Under the pieces are notes generated by a model. The model had not been told where the DNA came from, did not search any database, and saw only the letters and a program-made list of their open reading frames with translations. DNA of 57,944 bases, taken from contig CAIPII010000235.1 in NCBI GenBank assembly GCA_903865035.1, positions 1 to 57,944 of the forward strand, in the 5' to 3' direction. A program made the position numbers and the translations under genes. Below, in pieces: positions 40,041 to 49,931 of the stretch. Position 1 is the first letter of the stretch; each line of letters begins with the position of its first letter. The DNA is from an uncultured Burkholderiales bacterium (GTDB lineage Bacteria > Pseudomonadota > Gammaproteobacteria > Burkholderiales > Burkholderiaceae_C).

Positions 40041-41201
40041 TCAGCTGAACAATCGCCTTGCTTGAGGCGAACCAGAGGCAAGGTCCCTTGAGGCCAACAC
40101 CTCATAGAGCGCCAAAAGATCTTGCTCAATGTTGGCCAAAGCGTTGGAGGTGAGCACGTAGCCTTGATCATCTGTGATGGTCCCCTCCATGCTTTGGGAT
40201 AACTCTTGGGCGATGAACCACATGCGTCGAAATGGCTCATCGCTTTGCTCGACTTGGGGAACATCCAAAGTCAGACTCAAGAGCCTGATGGCTGAGTTAG
40301 AAGGATCGTCGGCCAAAGCAGCTTGGGTGTCAAAGCTCAACACCAAAATGGGCTGAAGTCCCACAGCTTTGGCTGGAATCACCATTCGACCTGGGATGGC
40401 CCCTGCCACAAAACCCAACTTGGCTGCGTGCTGCTGAACAAATCCAGGACTCCAAGCCAGCCGCTGAGCTTTGATTTGGAAAATGAGTTGAGCATCGTGT
40501 TCGCCCGCAAATTGGTCCAACTCCCTGGCTCGAGCAACTTCCTCCAACATATCTGTGAACTCAGGCTCGCCTCCAACAGAATCGGCAAATCGCTGAACCT
40601 TCAAGACATATTCGGAAAACTCAATCTCATTCAAGGGACCCAAGCGATTGGCCAACTGCACACCAGCTTGAAAGGCGCTGTATCGCTGACCCGCTTTGAT
40701 CACCTCCCACTCACCTCGGTGGGCGTTTAACCCCTCAATGGTGAACAACTTCCCCCCCACGCGACGGGTCAAAGGCATGTGCGACAAAGCCAATTCGCCC
40801 GCAACCACTGTGTCAATTTCAATCGGAGTGATCACATCAATCAAGGCGTCCAACATGTAACCCTTGTCAGCATGGTGCATCAAGTGAGAGACCTCCATCT
40901 CCAAATCTTGTGCACCGGCTTGATCATGATCTGCGACATGAGCGGACTGTGAAAATGCGTGATGATGATGTGATGCATCTGGCTCATGCGATGAACCCTC
41001 GGCTTGGGCACTTGCATGAGCACCCTCATGACCAAGGTCTGCCTCTAAGCTTGGCTCAGAGCGGTTCACATCAAAACCACTGGGCGGTTTTTCCTCCGCT
41101 TGCCTGGGCTTATTTTGTCTTGAGGACCAGGCTCCTTGGGCCACGACCACAGCCAAAATGACACCTCCCAAAGCAGCCAAAGCAACTTGCATCGTACTCA
41201 T
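40041..41201 (-). CDS. zipA: Cell division protein ZipA-like (FtsZ-binding C-terminal domain)
   Basis: N-terminal TM helix (VALAALGGVILAVVVAQGAW), long linker, ZipA-like C-terminal domain. Lies between smc and ligA, the usual betaproteobacterial context. Confidence 0.8.
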   Translation of the reverse strand: MSTMQVALAALGGVILAVVVAQGAWSSRQNKPRQAEEKPPSGFDVNRSEPSLEADLGHEGAHASAQAEGSSHEPDASHHHHAFSQSAHVADHDQAGAQDLEMEVSHLMHHADKGYMLDALIDVITPIEIDTVVAGELALSHMPLTRRVGGKLFTIEGLNAHRGEWEVIKAGQRYSAFQAGVQLANRLGPLNEIEFSEYVLKVQRFADSVGGEPEFTDMLEEVARARELDQFAGEHDAQLIFQIKAQRLAWSPGFVQQHAAKLGFVAGAIPGRMVIPAKAVGLQPILVLSFDTQAALADDPSNSAIRLLSLTLDVPQVEQSDEPFRRMWFIAQELSQSMEGTITDDQGYVLTSNALANIEQDLLALYEVLASRDLASGSPQARRLFS

Positions 41202-41238
41202 CTGAAGATATCCTCAAGCTTCTTTAAAGTGCTCAACC

Positions 41239-44200
41239 TCAAGCCTCCACCATGGAGACAGCAGACTCCATGTCAACAGCAACAATTCTAGAGACGCCCT
41301 GCTCTTGCATGGTCACACCAATGAGCTGCTCGGCCATTTCCATGGCAATTTTGTTGTGTGAGATGAACAAGAATTGCGTTTCCTTGGACATGCTTTTAAC
41401 CAATTTGCAATACCTCTCAGTGTTGGCATCATCAAGAGGAGCATCAACCTCATCGAGCAAACAAAAGGGTGCTGGATTGAGCTGAAAGATCGCAAACACC
41501 AAAGCAATGGCAGTGAGTGCTTTCTCACCCCCAGAGAGCAAGTGAATCGTCTGGTTCTTCTTGCCAGGAGGTTGCGCCCAAACCTGAACACCCGAGTCCA
41601 AAATCTCCTCACCCGTCATCACAAGTTTGGCATTGCCCCCGCCAAACAGCTCGGGGAACATGCGGCCAAAGTGCTCATTGACGCTGTTGAAGGTTGTACC
41701 CAACAAATCGCGAGTCTCGGCGTCGATCTTTTTGATCGCAGCCTCTAAAGTGTTCATCGCTTGCGTGAGGTCCTCAGTTTGAGCGTCTAAAAACGTTTTC
41801 CTCTCCTGGGCAATTGTGAGCTCATCCAGCGCTGCCAAATTCACTGCACCCAGGGAAGCAATTTCCCGGCCCAGGCGATCAATTTCACTCGACAAGCCTT
41901 GGAGCTGCACGCCTCCTTCTTGAATGCTCAATTCCAATGCACTCAAATCTGCTTGTGCATCTGACAAATGCTTTTCAAATTGCTCCAAGCTCAATCTTGC
42001 GGCTTGTTCCTTGAGTTGCAAATCTGACATGCGTTGGCGCAAAGGCTCAAGGGCCCGCTCCACCAAAAGACGCCTTTCATCACTTGCGCGAAGCTTTGAC
42101 GTCAAGTCATCGTAAACACTGCGCTTGGAAGCCAAGACCTGCTCCCTTTGAGCTTTGATGGCCAAGGCCTCTTGCAAAGTCTCAAGCGCTTTGTTCTCCT
42201 GCAGCTCCTCGAGCTCAGCTTGCAATTGCGCGCGCTCGCTGGCAATAGCAGAAATTTGTTCGGTCGCAGCAGACTGCGTCCTTTGCAATTCACCCAACCG
42301 ATTGGAGTAGGAGGAGAGGACAAAAGACTGCTGCTGGAAATCTTTTTCTCGCTCTCGGGTCTCATTTTGTTGAGTCAGCAAGGCGTTAGAAGCTTGCTCG
42401 AGTTGCTCACTGTAGAGATGCGCTCGCTCTTGCTGATCCCCAAGCTGCATGTCCAAGGATTCAAACTTACTCTCAAGCTCCCTCAATCTTTGCTCAAGGC
42501 TTTCTTGATGGGCTTGTGATTCCGTCAAGTCAGCTTTGATTTGCTCGCCACGCTGGCGAGTTTGATCGAACAATTGAGCAATGGCGATTGACTCAACTTG
42601 TGCATCGTGAGCTCTTTTTTGGGTGAGGATTGTGTTTTGACGTGCTTGTTCTAAACTTTCAAGCGCACGCTTGTATGCGGACTCTGCTCGGACCAAGTCT
42701 TGTTGGGCTTGCTCACGCATCAAATGTTGCGCCCTGAGCTGTTTTTCGAAATTTTCAATCGCCTGATTTCTCTCAAGTACACCGGCTTGCTCGTGATCAG
42801 GGGCATAGAAAAGCACAGTGCTCGAACCCACTACATGACCTTGGGCCGTGTAGATGTTTTCATTTTCGGTCAAGTTGAATTGACTTCTTGCAACAAAAGC
42901 CTGCGACAAATTCTCCGCCGTGTAAGCTCCAGCCAACCATTGAGTGAGCAACGCTTTCAATGAACTATCAAAACAATTGATGCGATCAATTAATCGAGGC
43001 AACTTGGATTGATTGTGGTCTGAATTTTGTTTGGGTATTTCGTGAAACACAACCTTGGTGGGTGGCGGATCTTTGTCCAAGGACTGAACGCTCTCCAAAC
43101 GACCGACCAAATAAGAGCCAATGCGCTCTTTCAATGCAGATTCAACTGCAGTCTCCCAACCCGCCTCAACTTGGAGTTGACTCCAAAGGGCTTGCAATCC
43201 ATCCAAGCCATGCTTTTGCAACCAAGGCTTTAAACGACCACTGTCCAAAACAGAAGTTTGTAGGGTCTTTAAAGCTTCTATCTTGGCCGACAAATCGCTT
43301 TCTTTCGCAGTCTCTTCATTGAGGTGAGTTTGGGCGTTTTGGCGATCGCTCTCCAAAGTGGGCACAGAGGTTTGCAGCTCCTCCAAAGTGGCTTTGGCCT
43401 CCTCAGCTTGAGCCAAGGCCAAACTCAGTTGAGATTGCGCTTGATCCAAACGACTCGCATCTGGTGCTTTGATTTGCAACAAATCGGCATTGAGCCTTTG
43501 GACACGAGCAAGGGTTTGATTCAATTGATCTTGAATACCGCGCTGCTCGGCTGCCAAAACCTGAATTTGCTGCTGCAAATCAATGACGATTTTGTTTTGA
43601 TCTTGGCTCTTCACCTGAGCCTGTATTTGACCATCTTGTAGCGAGCCCAAAGAGTCTGAGAGAGATTCAATCTCAGCCTTCAGTCTTTCAACGTGCTCGG
43701 TGTGCTCGGCTTGCTTTTCACCCAACTCAGCCTCTTCCATCTTGGCCTCTTCTAGTCTAGAGAGCCACTGCTTGGATTGATCTTCTAATGAGAGAAGGCG
43801 AGATTGCGCTCGTTGACGGGTTTCATTCAAATAACGAATCTCCCCCTCCAGGCGTCCAACCTCTGCAGAGGACTCATAGAGCAAGCCTTGCGCTTGATTG
43901 ACCTCATCCCCACCGGCATAATGACTCTGCCTCAGAGACTCAATCTCGTTTTCGATGTGCCGCAAGTCAGCCACTTTGGTCTCTAACTCAACCTCAGCTT
44001 GCGAGATGTCTTTGCCGATTTGATCCCGCACTCTCTTTGAGTCTTGGGCCTTTAGCCACCAAAGTTGCTGCTGTTTGGTGATCACACTTTGGTTCAACGA
44101 ATGGTACTGGCGTGCAACCTCGGCTTGTTGTTCGAGTTTTGAGAGCTGAGCGTTGAGTTCGCGCAAGATGTCTTCTACTCGCACCAAATTCTCGCGTGTA

Positions 44201-44757
44201 TCGGACAACCTGTTTTCTGTCTCGCGGCGACGCTCCTTGTATTTGGAGACGCCAGCAGCTTCCTCCAAAAAAAGACGCAATTCTTCTGGTTTGGACTCGA
44301 TGATTCGACTGATGGTGCCTTGACCAATGATCGCGTAAGCTCTGGGGCCCAAGCCAGTGCCCAAGAACACATCTTGAACATCGCGTCTTCTCACGGGGTG
44401 ATTGTTCAGGTAATAACTGCTCGAGCCCTCACGTGTCAAAATGCGCTTGACCGCAATCTCCGAATACTGCCCCCACTGTCCACCCGCTCGGTGATCAGCG
44501 TTGTCAAACACCAACTCCACACTCGAGCGTGAGGCAGATTTTCTAATGTTCGTTCCATTGAAAATCACATCTTGCATGGATTCGCCCCTGAGCTCACTGG
44601 CTCGACTCTCACCCAGCACCCATCGAACTGCATCCATGATGTTGGATTTACCGCAACCATTGGGACCAACAACGCCGACCAATTGGCCGGGCAACATCAG
44701 CTGAGTTGAATCCGCAAAGGACTTGAATCCAGATAACTTTATGTGAGTAAGACGCAC
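41239..44757 (-). CDS. smc: Chromosome segregation protein SMC
   Basis: 1172 aa; MRLTHIKLSGFKSFADSTQL, GPNGCGKSNIMDAVRWVLGE, coiled coils, LLSGGEKALTAIALVFAIF, LLDEVDAPLDDANTERY. Confidence 0.98.
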   Translation of the reverse strand: MRLTHIKLSGFKSFADSTQLMLPGQLVGVVGPNGCGKSNIMDAVRWVLGESRASELRGESMQDVIFNGTNIRKSASRSSVELVFDNADHRAGGQWGQYSEIAVKRILTREGSSSYYLNNHPVRRRDVQDVFLGTGLGPRAYAIIGQGTISRIIESKPEELRLFLEEAAGVSKYKERRRETENRLSDTRENLVRVEDILRELNAQLSKLEQQAEVARQYHSLNQSVITKQQQLWWLKAQDSKRVRDQIGKDISQAEVELETKVADLRHIENEIESLRQSHYAGGDEVNQAQGLLYESSAEVGRLEGEIRYLNETRQRAQSRLLSLEDQSKQWLSRLEEAKMEEAELGEKQAEHTEHVERLKAEIESLSDSLGSLQDGQIQAQVKSQDQNKIVIDLQQQIQVLAAEQRGIQDQLNQTLARVQRLNADLLQIKAPDASRLDQAQSQLSLALAQAEEAKATLEELQTSVPTLESDRQNAQTHLNEETAKESDLSAKIEALKTLQTSVLDSGRLKPWLQKHGLDGLQALWSQLQVEAGWETAVESALKERIGSYLVGRLESVQSLDKDPPPTKVVFHEIPKQNSDHNQSKLPRLIDRINCFDSSLKALLTQWLAGAYTAENLSQAFVARSQFNLTENENIYTAQGHVVGSSTVLFYAPDHEQAGVLERNQAIENFEKQLRAQHLMREQAQQDLVRAESAYKRALESLEQARQNTILTQKRAHDAQVESIAIAQLFDQTRQRGEQIKADLTESQAHQESLEQRLRELESKFESLDMQLGDQQERAHLYSEQLEQASNALLTQQNETREREKDFQQQSFVLSSYSNRLGELQRTQSAATEQISAIASERAQLQAELEELQENKALETLQEALAIKAQREQVLASKRSVYDDLTSKLRASDERRLLVERALEPLRQRMSDLQLKEQAARLSLEQFEKHLSDAQADLSALELSIQEGGVQLQGLSSEIDRLGREIASLGAVNLAALDELTIAQERKTFLDAQTEDLTQAMNTLEAAIKKIDAETRDLLGTTFNSVNEHFGRMFPELFGGGNAKLVMTGEEILDSGVQVWAQPPGKKNQTIHLLSGGEKALTAIALVFAIFQLNPAPFCLLDEVDAPLDDANTERYCKLVKSMSKETQFLFISHNKIAMEMAEQLIGVTMQEQGVSRIVAVDMESAVSMVEA

Positions 44758-44869
44758 CGAACACCTTTGAGTTAGTTCTTTTTATTCAGGGGGGCTCAAA
44801 CCCCAACTTTTATATTTTCTCATGATCCAAGCCATAAACTTCACGCTTGCAATCATTTAGCCCAAGTCT

Positions 44870-45217
44870 CTACAAGCGATCTTGAAAAGCCAAAGCGCAG
44901 GAATGTAACGCTTTAAGTCTAACTTTTAGAACCCCCATGTCTGTTTGAAGGGACCGATCTGGGGTTTGGCTCAATGATTTCAATTCGTCCTCCAACGCCT
45001 GAACAATGCGAACCAATTCAGAGGATGCAAAAACACTCAACATGCCTTTGAAGCTGTGCGCCGCAGTTTTGGCTCCGTCCCAATCCTGTTCATTGACCTT
45101 TCGCTCCAAGCTCTCAAAATCGGGCAGCAATCCCTCAATGAATTGAGCCATCAAAACTTTCAACTGCACGACCTCAAAACCAAAGTCATTGAGGCGATCA
45201 ACATCTAAATCGTTCAT
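44870..45217 (-). CDS. HPt (histidine phosphotransfer) domain protein
   Basis: MNDLDVDRLNDFGFEVVQLKVLMAQFIEGLLPDFESLERKVNEQDWDGAKTAAHSFKGMLSVFASSELVRIVQALEDELK: HSFKG phospho-His motif. Confidence 0.8.
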   Translation of the reverse strand: MNDLDVDRLNDFGFEVVQLKVLMAQFIEGLLPDFESLERKVNEQDWDGAKTAAHSFKGMLSVFASSELVRIVQALEDELKSLSQTPDRSLQTDMGVLKVRLKALHSCALAFQDRL

Positions 45218-45494
45218 TTCCCACCTCCCTTTTGAGTGAAATCGATTGGATTTGCGCATCGAAAACCCAAAAGTTTAAAAAATCATGACCCGTCTTCATT
45301 GAATTCAAACTGCAGATCTACGAGCGCTTAAAAATATAATCTTTAATGTTTCATTTTCTCATTGAATCATCAGCATATTAAGCTTTTTTAATCCTTTTTT
45401 TAATATTTGCGATTGAATTGTAAAAGCTTGGGCTACTTTTAACCCGACCAGGGCACCAACTTCCAAGACAGGGTTTCGGAGCGATAATACCTCC

Positions 45495-46712
45495 ATGAAT
45501 TCTCTTCTCAATCAACTCCAGCCCTATCCTTTTGAGCGGCTGAGGGTGCTCTTTCAAGGCACAGAACCGAACCCCAAAATGAGCCCAATCAGCCTGGGCA
45601 TCGGTGAACCACGTCATCCCACCCCAGCGTGGCTTAAAGAGCATTTGTTGGGCGCTTTTGATGCATTGGCGAGCTACCCACCCACTGCTGGGGACTTGAG
45701 CCTGAGACAAGCTTGTGCGAATTGGCTCAAGTCACGCTACAAGCTCAATCTAGACCCCAAAGATCAGATCTTGCCCATCACTGGATCAAGGGAGGGACTT
45801 TTCTCCATCGCTCAAACAGTGGTCAACAACCCCAAAATCAATGACCCCAAGGCCAACAAACCATATGTGGTTTTGCCCAACCCTTTTTACCAAATCTACG
45901 AGGGAGCCGCCATATTGGCGGGTGCAACGCCATACTATGTGCCAAGCATTCCTGAGAAAAACTTTGCCATGGACTGGGCGAGCGTCCCCACTGAGGTTTG
46001 GCAAAACACTCAGCTTTTGTATGTTTGCTCTCCAGGCAACCCCACCGGTGCTGAGGTCACTTTGAGCGAGTGGGAAATGCTCTTCAAATTGAGCGATGAA
46101 TTCGGATTCGTGATCGCCTCTGATGAGTGCTACAGCGAAATCTATTTTCGCTCGACGCCTCCTTTGGGTTCTTTGGAAGCAGCTGAGAAGCTCGCGCGAC
46201 ATGATTTCAAAAACCTACTGGCTTTCACTAGCCTGTCCAAGCGCAGCAACATGCCCGGACTTCGCAGTGGCTTTGTAGCAGGCCAGCGTGAGCTTATCAA
46301 ATCCTTTCTACTCTACCGCACCTACCACGGCAGCGCCATGAGTGGCATGGTACAAAGGGCCAGTATTGCAGCCTGGGCTGACGAGGTGCACGTTCAAGAC
46401 AATCGAAAACTCTATCAAGACAAGTTTGCTCAAGTCACCCCTTTGCTCAAAACAGCTCTAGAGGTGGACTTGCCCGATGCGGGCTTTTATTTGTGGGCGA
46501 AGGTGCCCACTCAAGACGACGAGACTTTTACTCTAAAACTCTACGAGCAATTCAATGTCACCGTCTTACCTGGAAGCTACTTGGCACGAGAGGTCAATGG
46601 TCACAATCCTGGACAAGGTAGGATTCGCATGGCATTGGTCGCTCAAACCGAGGAGTGCCTTGAAGCGGCTAGACGAATTGTTGAATTCACCAAACTTCAT
46701 TACCCCACATGA
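45495..46712 (+). CDS. dapC: Succinyldiaminopimelate transaminase
   Basis: MNSLLNQLQPYPFERLRVLFQGTEPNPKMSPISLGIGEPRHPTP...ITGSREGLF...CSPGNPTGAEV...SLSKRSNMPGLRSGF. Adjacent to dapD and dapE. Confidence 0.95.
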   Translation: MNSLLNQLQPYPFERLRVLFQGTEPNPKMSPISLGIGEPRHPTPAWLKEHLLGAFDALASYPPTAGDLSLRQACANWLKSRYKLNLDPKDQILPITGSREGLFSIAQTVVNNPKINDPKANKPYVVLPNPFYQIYEGAAILAGATPYYVPSIPEKNFAMDWASVPTEVWQNTQLLYVCSPGNPTGAEVTLSEWEMLFKLSDEFGFVIASDECYSEIYFRSTPPLGSLEAAEKLARHDFKNLLAFTSLSKRSNMPGLRSGFVAGQRELIKSFLLYRTYHGSAMSGMVQRASIAAWADEVHVQDNRKLYQDKFAQVTPLLKTALEVDLPDAGFYLWAKVPTQDDETFTLKLYEQFNVTVLPGSYLAREVNGHNPGQGRIRMALVAQTEECLEAARRIVEFTKLHYPT

Positions 46713-46826
46713 TGGAGCAAAGTCTTTAACGAATTGAGCCCTGCCCCAGCGTCCAAGCCAGCGAAGACGTAAAATCCTCCTCCAATCAGTTCATTTCACA
46801 ACCCCTTTACTTTTTCATTTACAGCC

Positions 46827-47651
46827 ATGACTCAACAACTCGAACAAATCATCAATCAAGCTTGGGAAGATCGCGCTCAACTCAGTCCTGCCTCTGCTCC
46901 CAAGGAGACACTCGAGAGCGTTGATCATGTGATCAGCGAACTCAACAAAGGTCGCTTGAGGGTGGCAACGCAAGAGGGCGTTGGCAAATGGGTGACTCAC
47001 CAATGGATCAAAAAGGCTGTGCTTTTGAGCTTTCGCTTGAAAGACAACCAACTCATTCATTCAGGGGATTTGGGCTTTTATGACAAAGTTCAGACCAAAT
47101 TCTCTAACCTTGATGAAGAGCAAATGAAGCAAAGCGGTGTTCGCGTGGTTCCTCCCGCGGTTGCACGTCGTGGAAGCTTCATTGCCAAAGGCGCCATTTT
47201 GATGCCAAGCTATGTCAACATCGGAGCTTATGTAGGAGAGGGCACGATGGTTGACACTTGGGCAACAGTTGGCTCCTGCGCTCAAGTGGGTAAAAATGTT
47301 CACCTCTCTGGTGGCGTTGGTTTGGGTGGCGTACTTGAACCCCTTCAAGCCAACCCGACCATCATTGAAGACAATTGTTTCATTGGTGCGCGCTCTGAAA
47401 TCGTCGAGGGCGTGATTGTGGAAGAAAACAGCGTCATCTCAATGGGCGTGTACATTGGTCAAAGCACCAAAATCTATGATCGCCAAACAGGCGAAGTGAG
47501 CTATGGCCGTGTGCCCTCGGGATCGGTGGTGGTCTCTGGCAATTTACCCAGCGCGGACGGAAAATACAGCCTTTACTGCGCTGTCATTGTCAAGCGAGTC
47601 GATGCTCAAACGCGAGCCAAAACCAGCTTGAATGACCTTTTGCGCGATTGA
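46827..47651 (+). CDS. dapD: 2,3,4,5-tetrahydropyridine-2,6-dicarboxylate N-succinyltransferase
   Basis: 274 aa; [88 protein letters not shown]. Confidence 0.98.
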   Translation: MTQQLEQIINQAWEDRAQLSPASAPKETLESVDHVISELNKGRLRVATQEGVGKWVTHQWIKKAVLLSFRLKDNQLIHSGDLGFYDKVQTKFSNLDEEQMKQSGVRVVPPAVARRGSFIAKGAILMPSYVNIGAYVGEGTMVDTWATVGSCAQVGKNVHLSGGVGLGGVLEPLQANPTIIEDNCFIGARSEIVEGVIVEENSVISMGVYIGQSTKIYDRQTGEVSYGRVPSGSVVVSGNLPSADGKYSLYCAVIVKRVDAQTRAKTSLNDLLRD

Positions 47652-47772
47652 TTCAAACTGCAGTCAATCGAAAACAATCAATGCGATCCTGTGGTTCACA
47701 TGTGCCTTGCATTGGACTCTAAGCAAGAGGATCAACGTTGACTTCTATTTCAGCTCCTGACTGGACACCCAC

Positions 47773-48957
47773 ATGAGTAAAACCCTTGAGCTCACCGAGC
47801 AACTGATCTCACAGGTGTCGGTCACACCAGCGGATGCAGACTGTCAAAACATATTGATTCAACACCTCAAACCCATGGGGTTTGAGTGTGAAACCATCGT
47901 TCGCGGCCCCCAAGACTTTCAAGTGACCAATCTTTGGGCCTTGAGGACTGCAAAACCAGAGCGGAAGCATAGCGCTCCTGTTTTGGTTTTTGCAGGTCAC
48001 ACCGACGTTGTCCCGACCGGCCCTCTTAAAGCTTGGTCGAGCGATCCATTCACGCCCTCTCACCGTGAGGGCAAGCTCTTTGGACGCGGCAGCAGCGACA
48101 TGAAATCCTCCTTGGCCGCCATGGTGGTGGCTTTGCAAGAGTTTTTTGAGCACCAGCCTGAGCCTGCTTTTTCAGTGGCATTTTTGATCACCAGTGACGA
48201 AGAAGGGCCCGCAAAAGACGGCACGGTTGCCGTTTGTGAGTTGTTGCAAGAGCGTGGTCAGCGACTTGATTGGTGCATCGTGGGCGAACCCACGTCCATC
48301 AAAGTCACAGGCGACATGATCAAAAACGGACGTCGCGGCACGTTGAGCGGAAAACTGGTGGTCAAAGGCGTTCAAGGCCACATCGCCTATCCGCAATTGG
48401 CTAAAAATCCAATTCACCTGATCTCACCAGCGCTTGCAGAGTTGGTGAGTATCGAGTGGGATCAAGGCAATGAGTTCTTCCCTCCCACAACGTGGCAAAT
48501 CAGCAATATTCATGCTGGCACGGGTGCGAGCAACGTGATTCCTGGTGAGTGCATTGTGGATTTCAATTTTCGCTTTTGCACCGAGTCCAGCGTTGAGAGT
48601 TTGCAGCAGCGACTCAAGTCTGTCCTTGACCATCACGCCTTGGAATATTCACTGCAGTGGACCCTTGGTGGCTTACCCTTCATCACGCCTCCTGGGGAGT
48701 TTGTGGGTGTAGTTCAACATGCGATTGAAAAAATAAATGGCCAAAAAGCGGAGTTGTCCACAACAGGTGGCACAAGCGACGGAAGGTTCATTGCGCAGGT
48801 TTGCAAACAAGTCATAGAGTTAGGCCCTCCCAACGCGAGCATTCACAAAGTAGATGAGCACATTGAGCTATCAGAGCTTGAGCGACTACAAAGAATTTAC
48901 CTAGAAATACTTCGTCAACTGCAAGAACATCTGACAACAGTTGTGCGCTCATCATGA
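47773..48957 (+). CDS. dapE: Succinyl-diaminopimelate desuccinylase
   Basis: [18 protein letters not shown]...[48 protein letters not shown]...[11 protein letters not shown]...[22 protein letters not shown]. Confidence 0.98.
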   Translation: MSKTLELTEQLISQVSVTPADADCQNILIQHLKPMGFECETIVRGPQDFQVTNLWALRTAKPERKHSAPVLVFAGHTDVVPTGPLKAWSSDPFTPSHREGKLFGRGSSDMKSSLAAMVVALQEFFEHQPEPAFSVAFLITSDEEGPAKDGTVAVCELLQERGQRLDWCIVGEPTSIKVTGDMIKNGRRGTLSGKLVVKGVQGHIAYPQLAKNPIHLISPALAELVSIEWDQGNEFFPPTTWQISNIHAGTGASNVIPGECIVDFNFRFCTESSVESLQQRLKSVLDHHALEYSLQWTLGGLPFITPPGEFVGVVQHAIEKINGQKAELSTTGGTSDGRFIAQVCKQVIELGPPNASIHKVDEHIELSELERLQRIYLEILRQLQEHLTTVVRSS

Positions 48958-49841
48958 GCCTATTGGAACTGATTGAGCAATTCAGTCTGCAACTTCAAGC
49001 GGCTGGTATCTCCACAGGTCAAGGCACCTTCAACACTTTTGATGAAGCAGCGTGGCTTGCGCTTTGGAAACTTGGTCTGCCACTGGACAGTGACTTGGAG
49101 GCTCTGAGCAGTGCTGAACCCTATGAAGCGCTATCTCCTGAGATCACTCAAACCTTGCAAACACTCATTGATCAACGCATTCAAAGCAGAAAACCAAGCG
49201 CCTATCTCACCAAAGAAGCATGGCTTGGGGGCTTGAGCTTTTACGTGGATGAGCGAGTGATCATTCCAAGAAGTCACATCGCTGAGATCTTATTGAATGA
49301 GACTCTACTGCCTTGGATGACCAATGAACCTGATCTGATTTTGGATCTTTGCACAGGCAACGGTAGTTTGGCGATCATTTGTGCGCTTTTGTGGCCTTCT
49401 AGCCATGTCGATGGCCTTGACATCTCCTTTGATGCCTTGCAAGTGGCCAAAATCAACGCAGAGCGTCACAAACTACAAGATCAGATCGATTGGATCATGA
49501 GCGATGCACTTCAAGGCGCAAGGGGACCATACGACCTGATCGTTTGCAATCCTCCTTATGTGCCGCAAAGCAGCATGGATCAACTTCCCCTTGAATTCAA
49601 AGCTGAGCCTGCCTTGGCATTGGCTGGCGGGCAACTCGGCATGGACTTCATCTCAGCCACACTCCCAAAGATGCACCACTTCATGAAGCCAAACGCACTT
49701 TTGGTCTTGGAGATCGGACATGAAATTGAAGCTTTCAGTGCGCTCTACCCCCAATTGAACTGGATCGCTTTGAGCACGCAAGCCTTTGATGATCAAGTGA
49801 TCTTGATCAACCAAAAAGAATTGGCTGCCCACTTCAATTGA
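48954..49841 (+). CDS. prmB: 50S ribosomal protein L3 N5-glutamine methyltransferase
   Basis: [35 protein letters not shown]...[13 protein letters not shown]...[44 protein letters not shown] motif; ATGA overlap with dapE. Confidence 0.93.
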   Translation: MSLLELIEQFSLQLQAAGISTGQGTFNTFDEAAWLALWKLGLPLDSDLEALSSAEPYEALSPEITQTLQTLIDQRIQSRKPSAYLTKEAWLGGLSFYVDERVIIPRSHIAEILLNETLLPWMTNEPDLILDLCTGNGSLAIICALLWPSSHVDGLDISFDALQVAKINAERHKLQDQIDWIMSDALQGARGPYDLIVCNPPYVPQSSMDQLPLEFKAEPALALAGGQLGMDFISATLPKMHHFMKPNALLVLEIGHEIEAFSALYPQLNWIALSTQAFDDQVILINQKELAAHFN

Positions 49842-49931
49842 TCCCTTTAGGATTGATCAAGCCCTTTGAGCTTGTGATCGATATCGACCGTCCACTTAAA
49901 AAAACTTCAAATCCCACCCGACCCCTCACCC

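Noticed and set aside
44780-44815. GGGG-CTCAAA-CCCC hairpin upstream of smc as a terminator
   Set aside because: Only a 4-bp stem, and the T-rich side faces the + strand, where no gene is transcribed.
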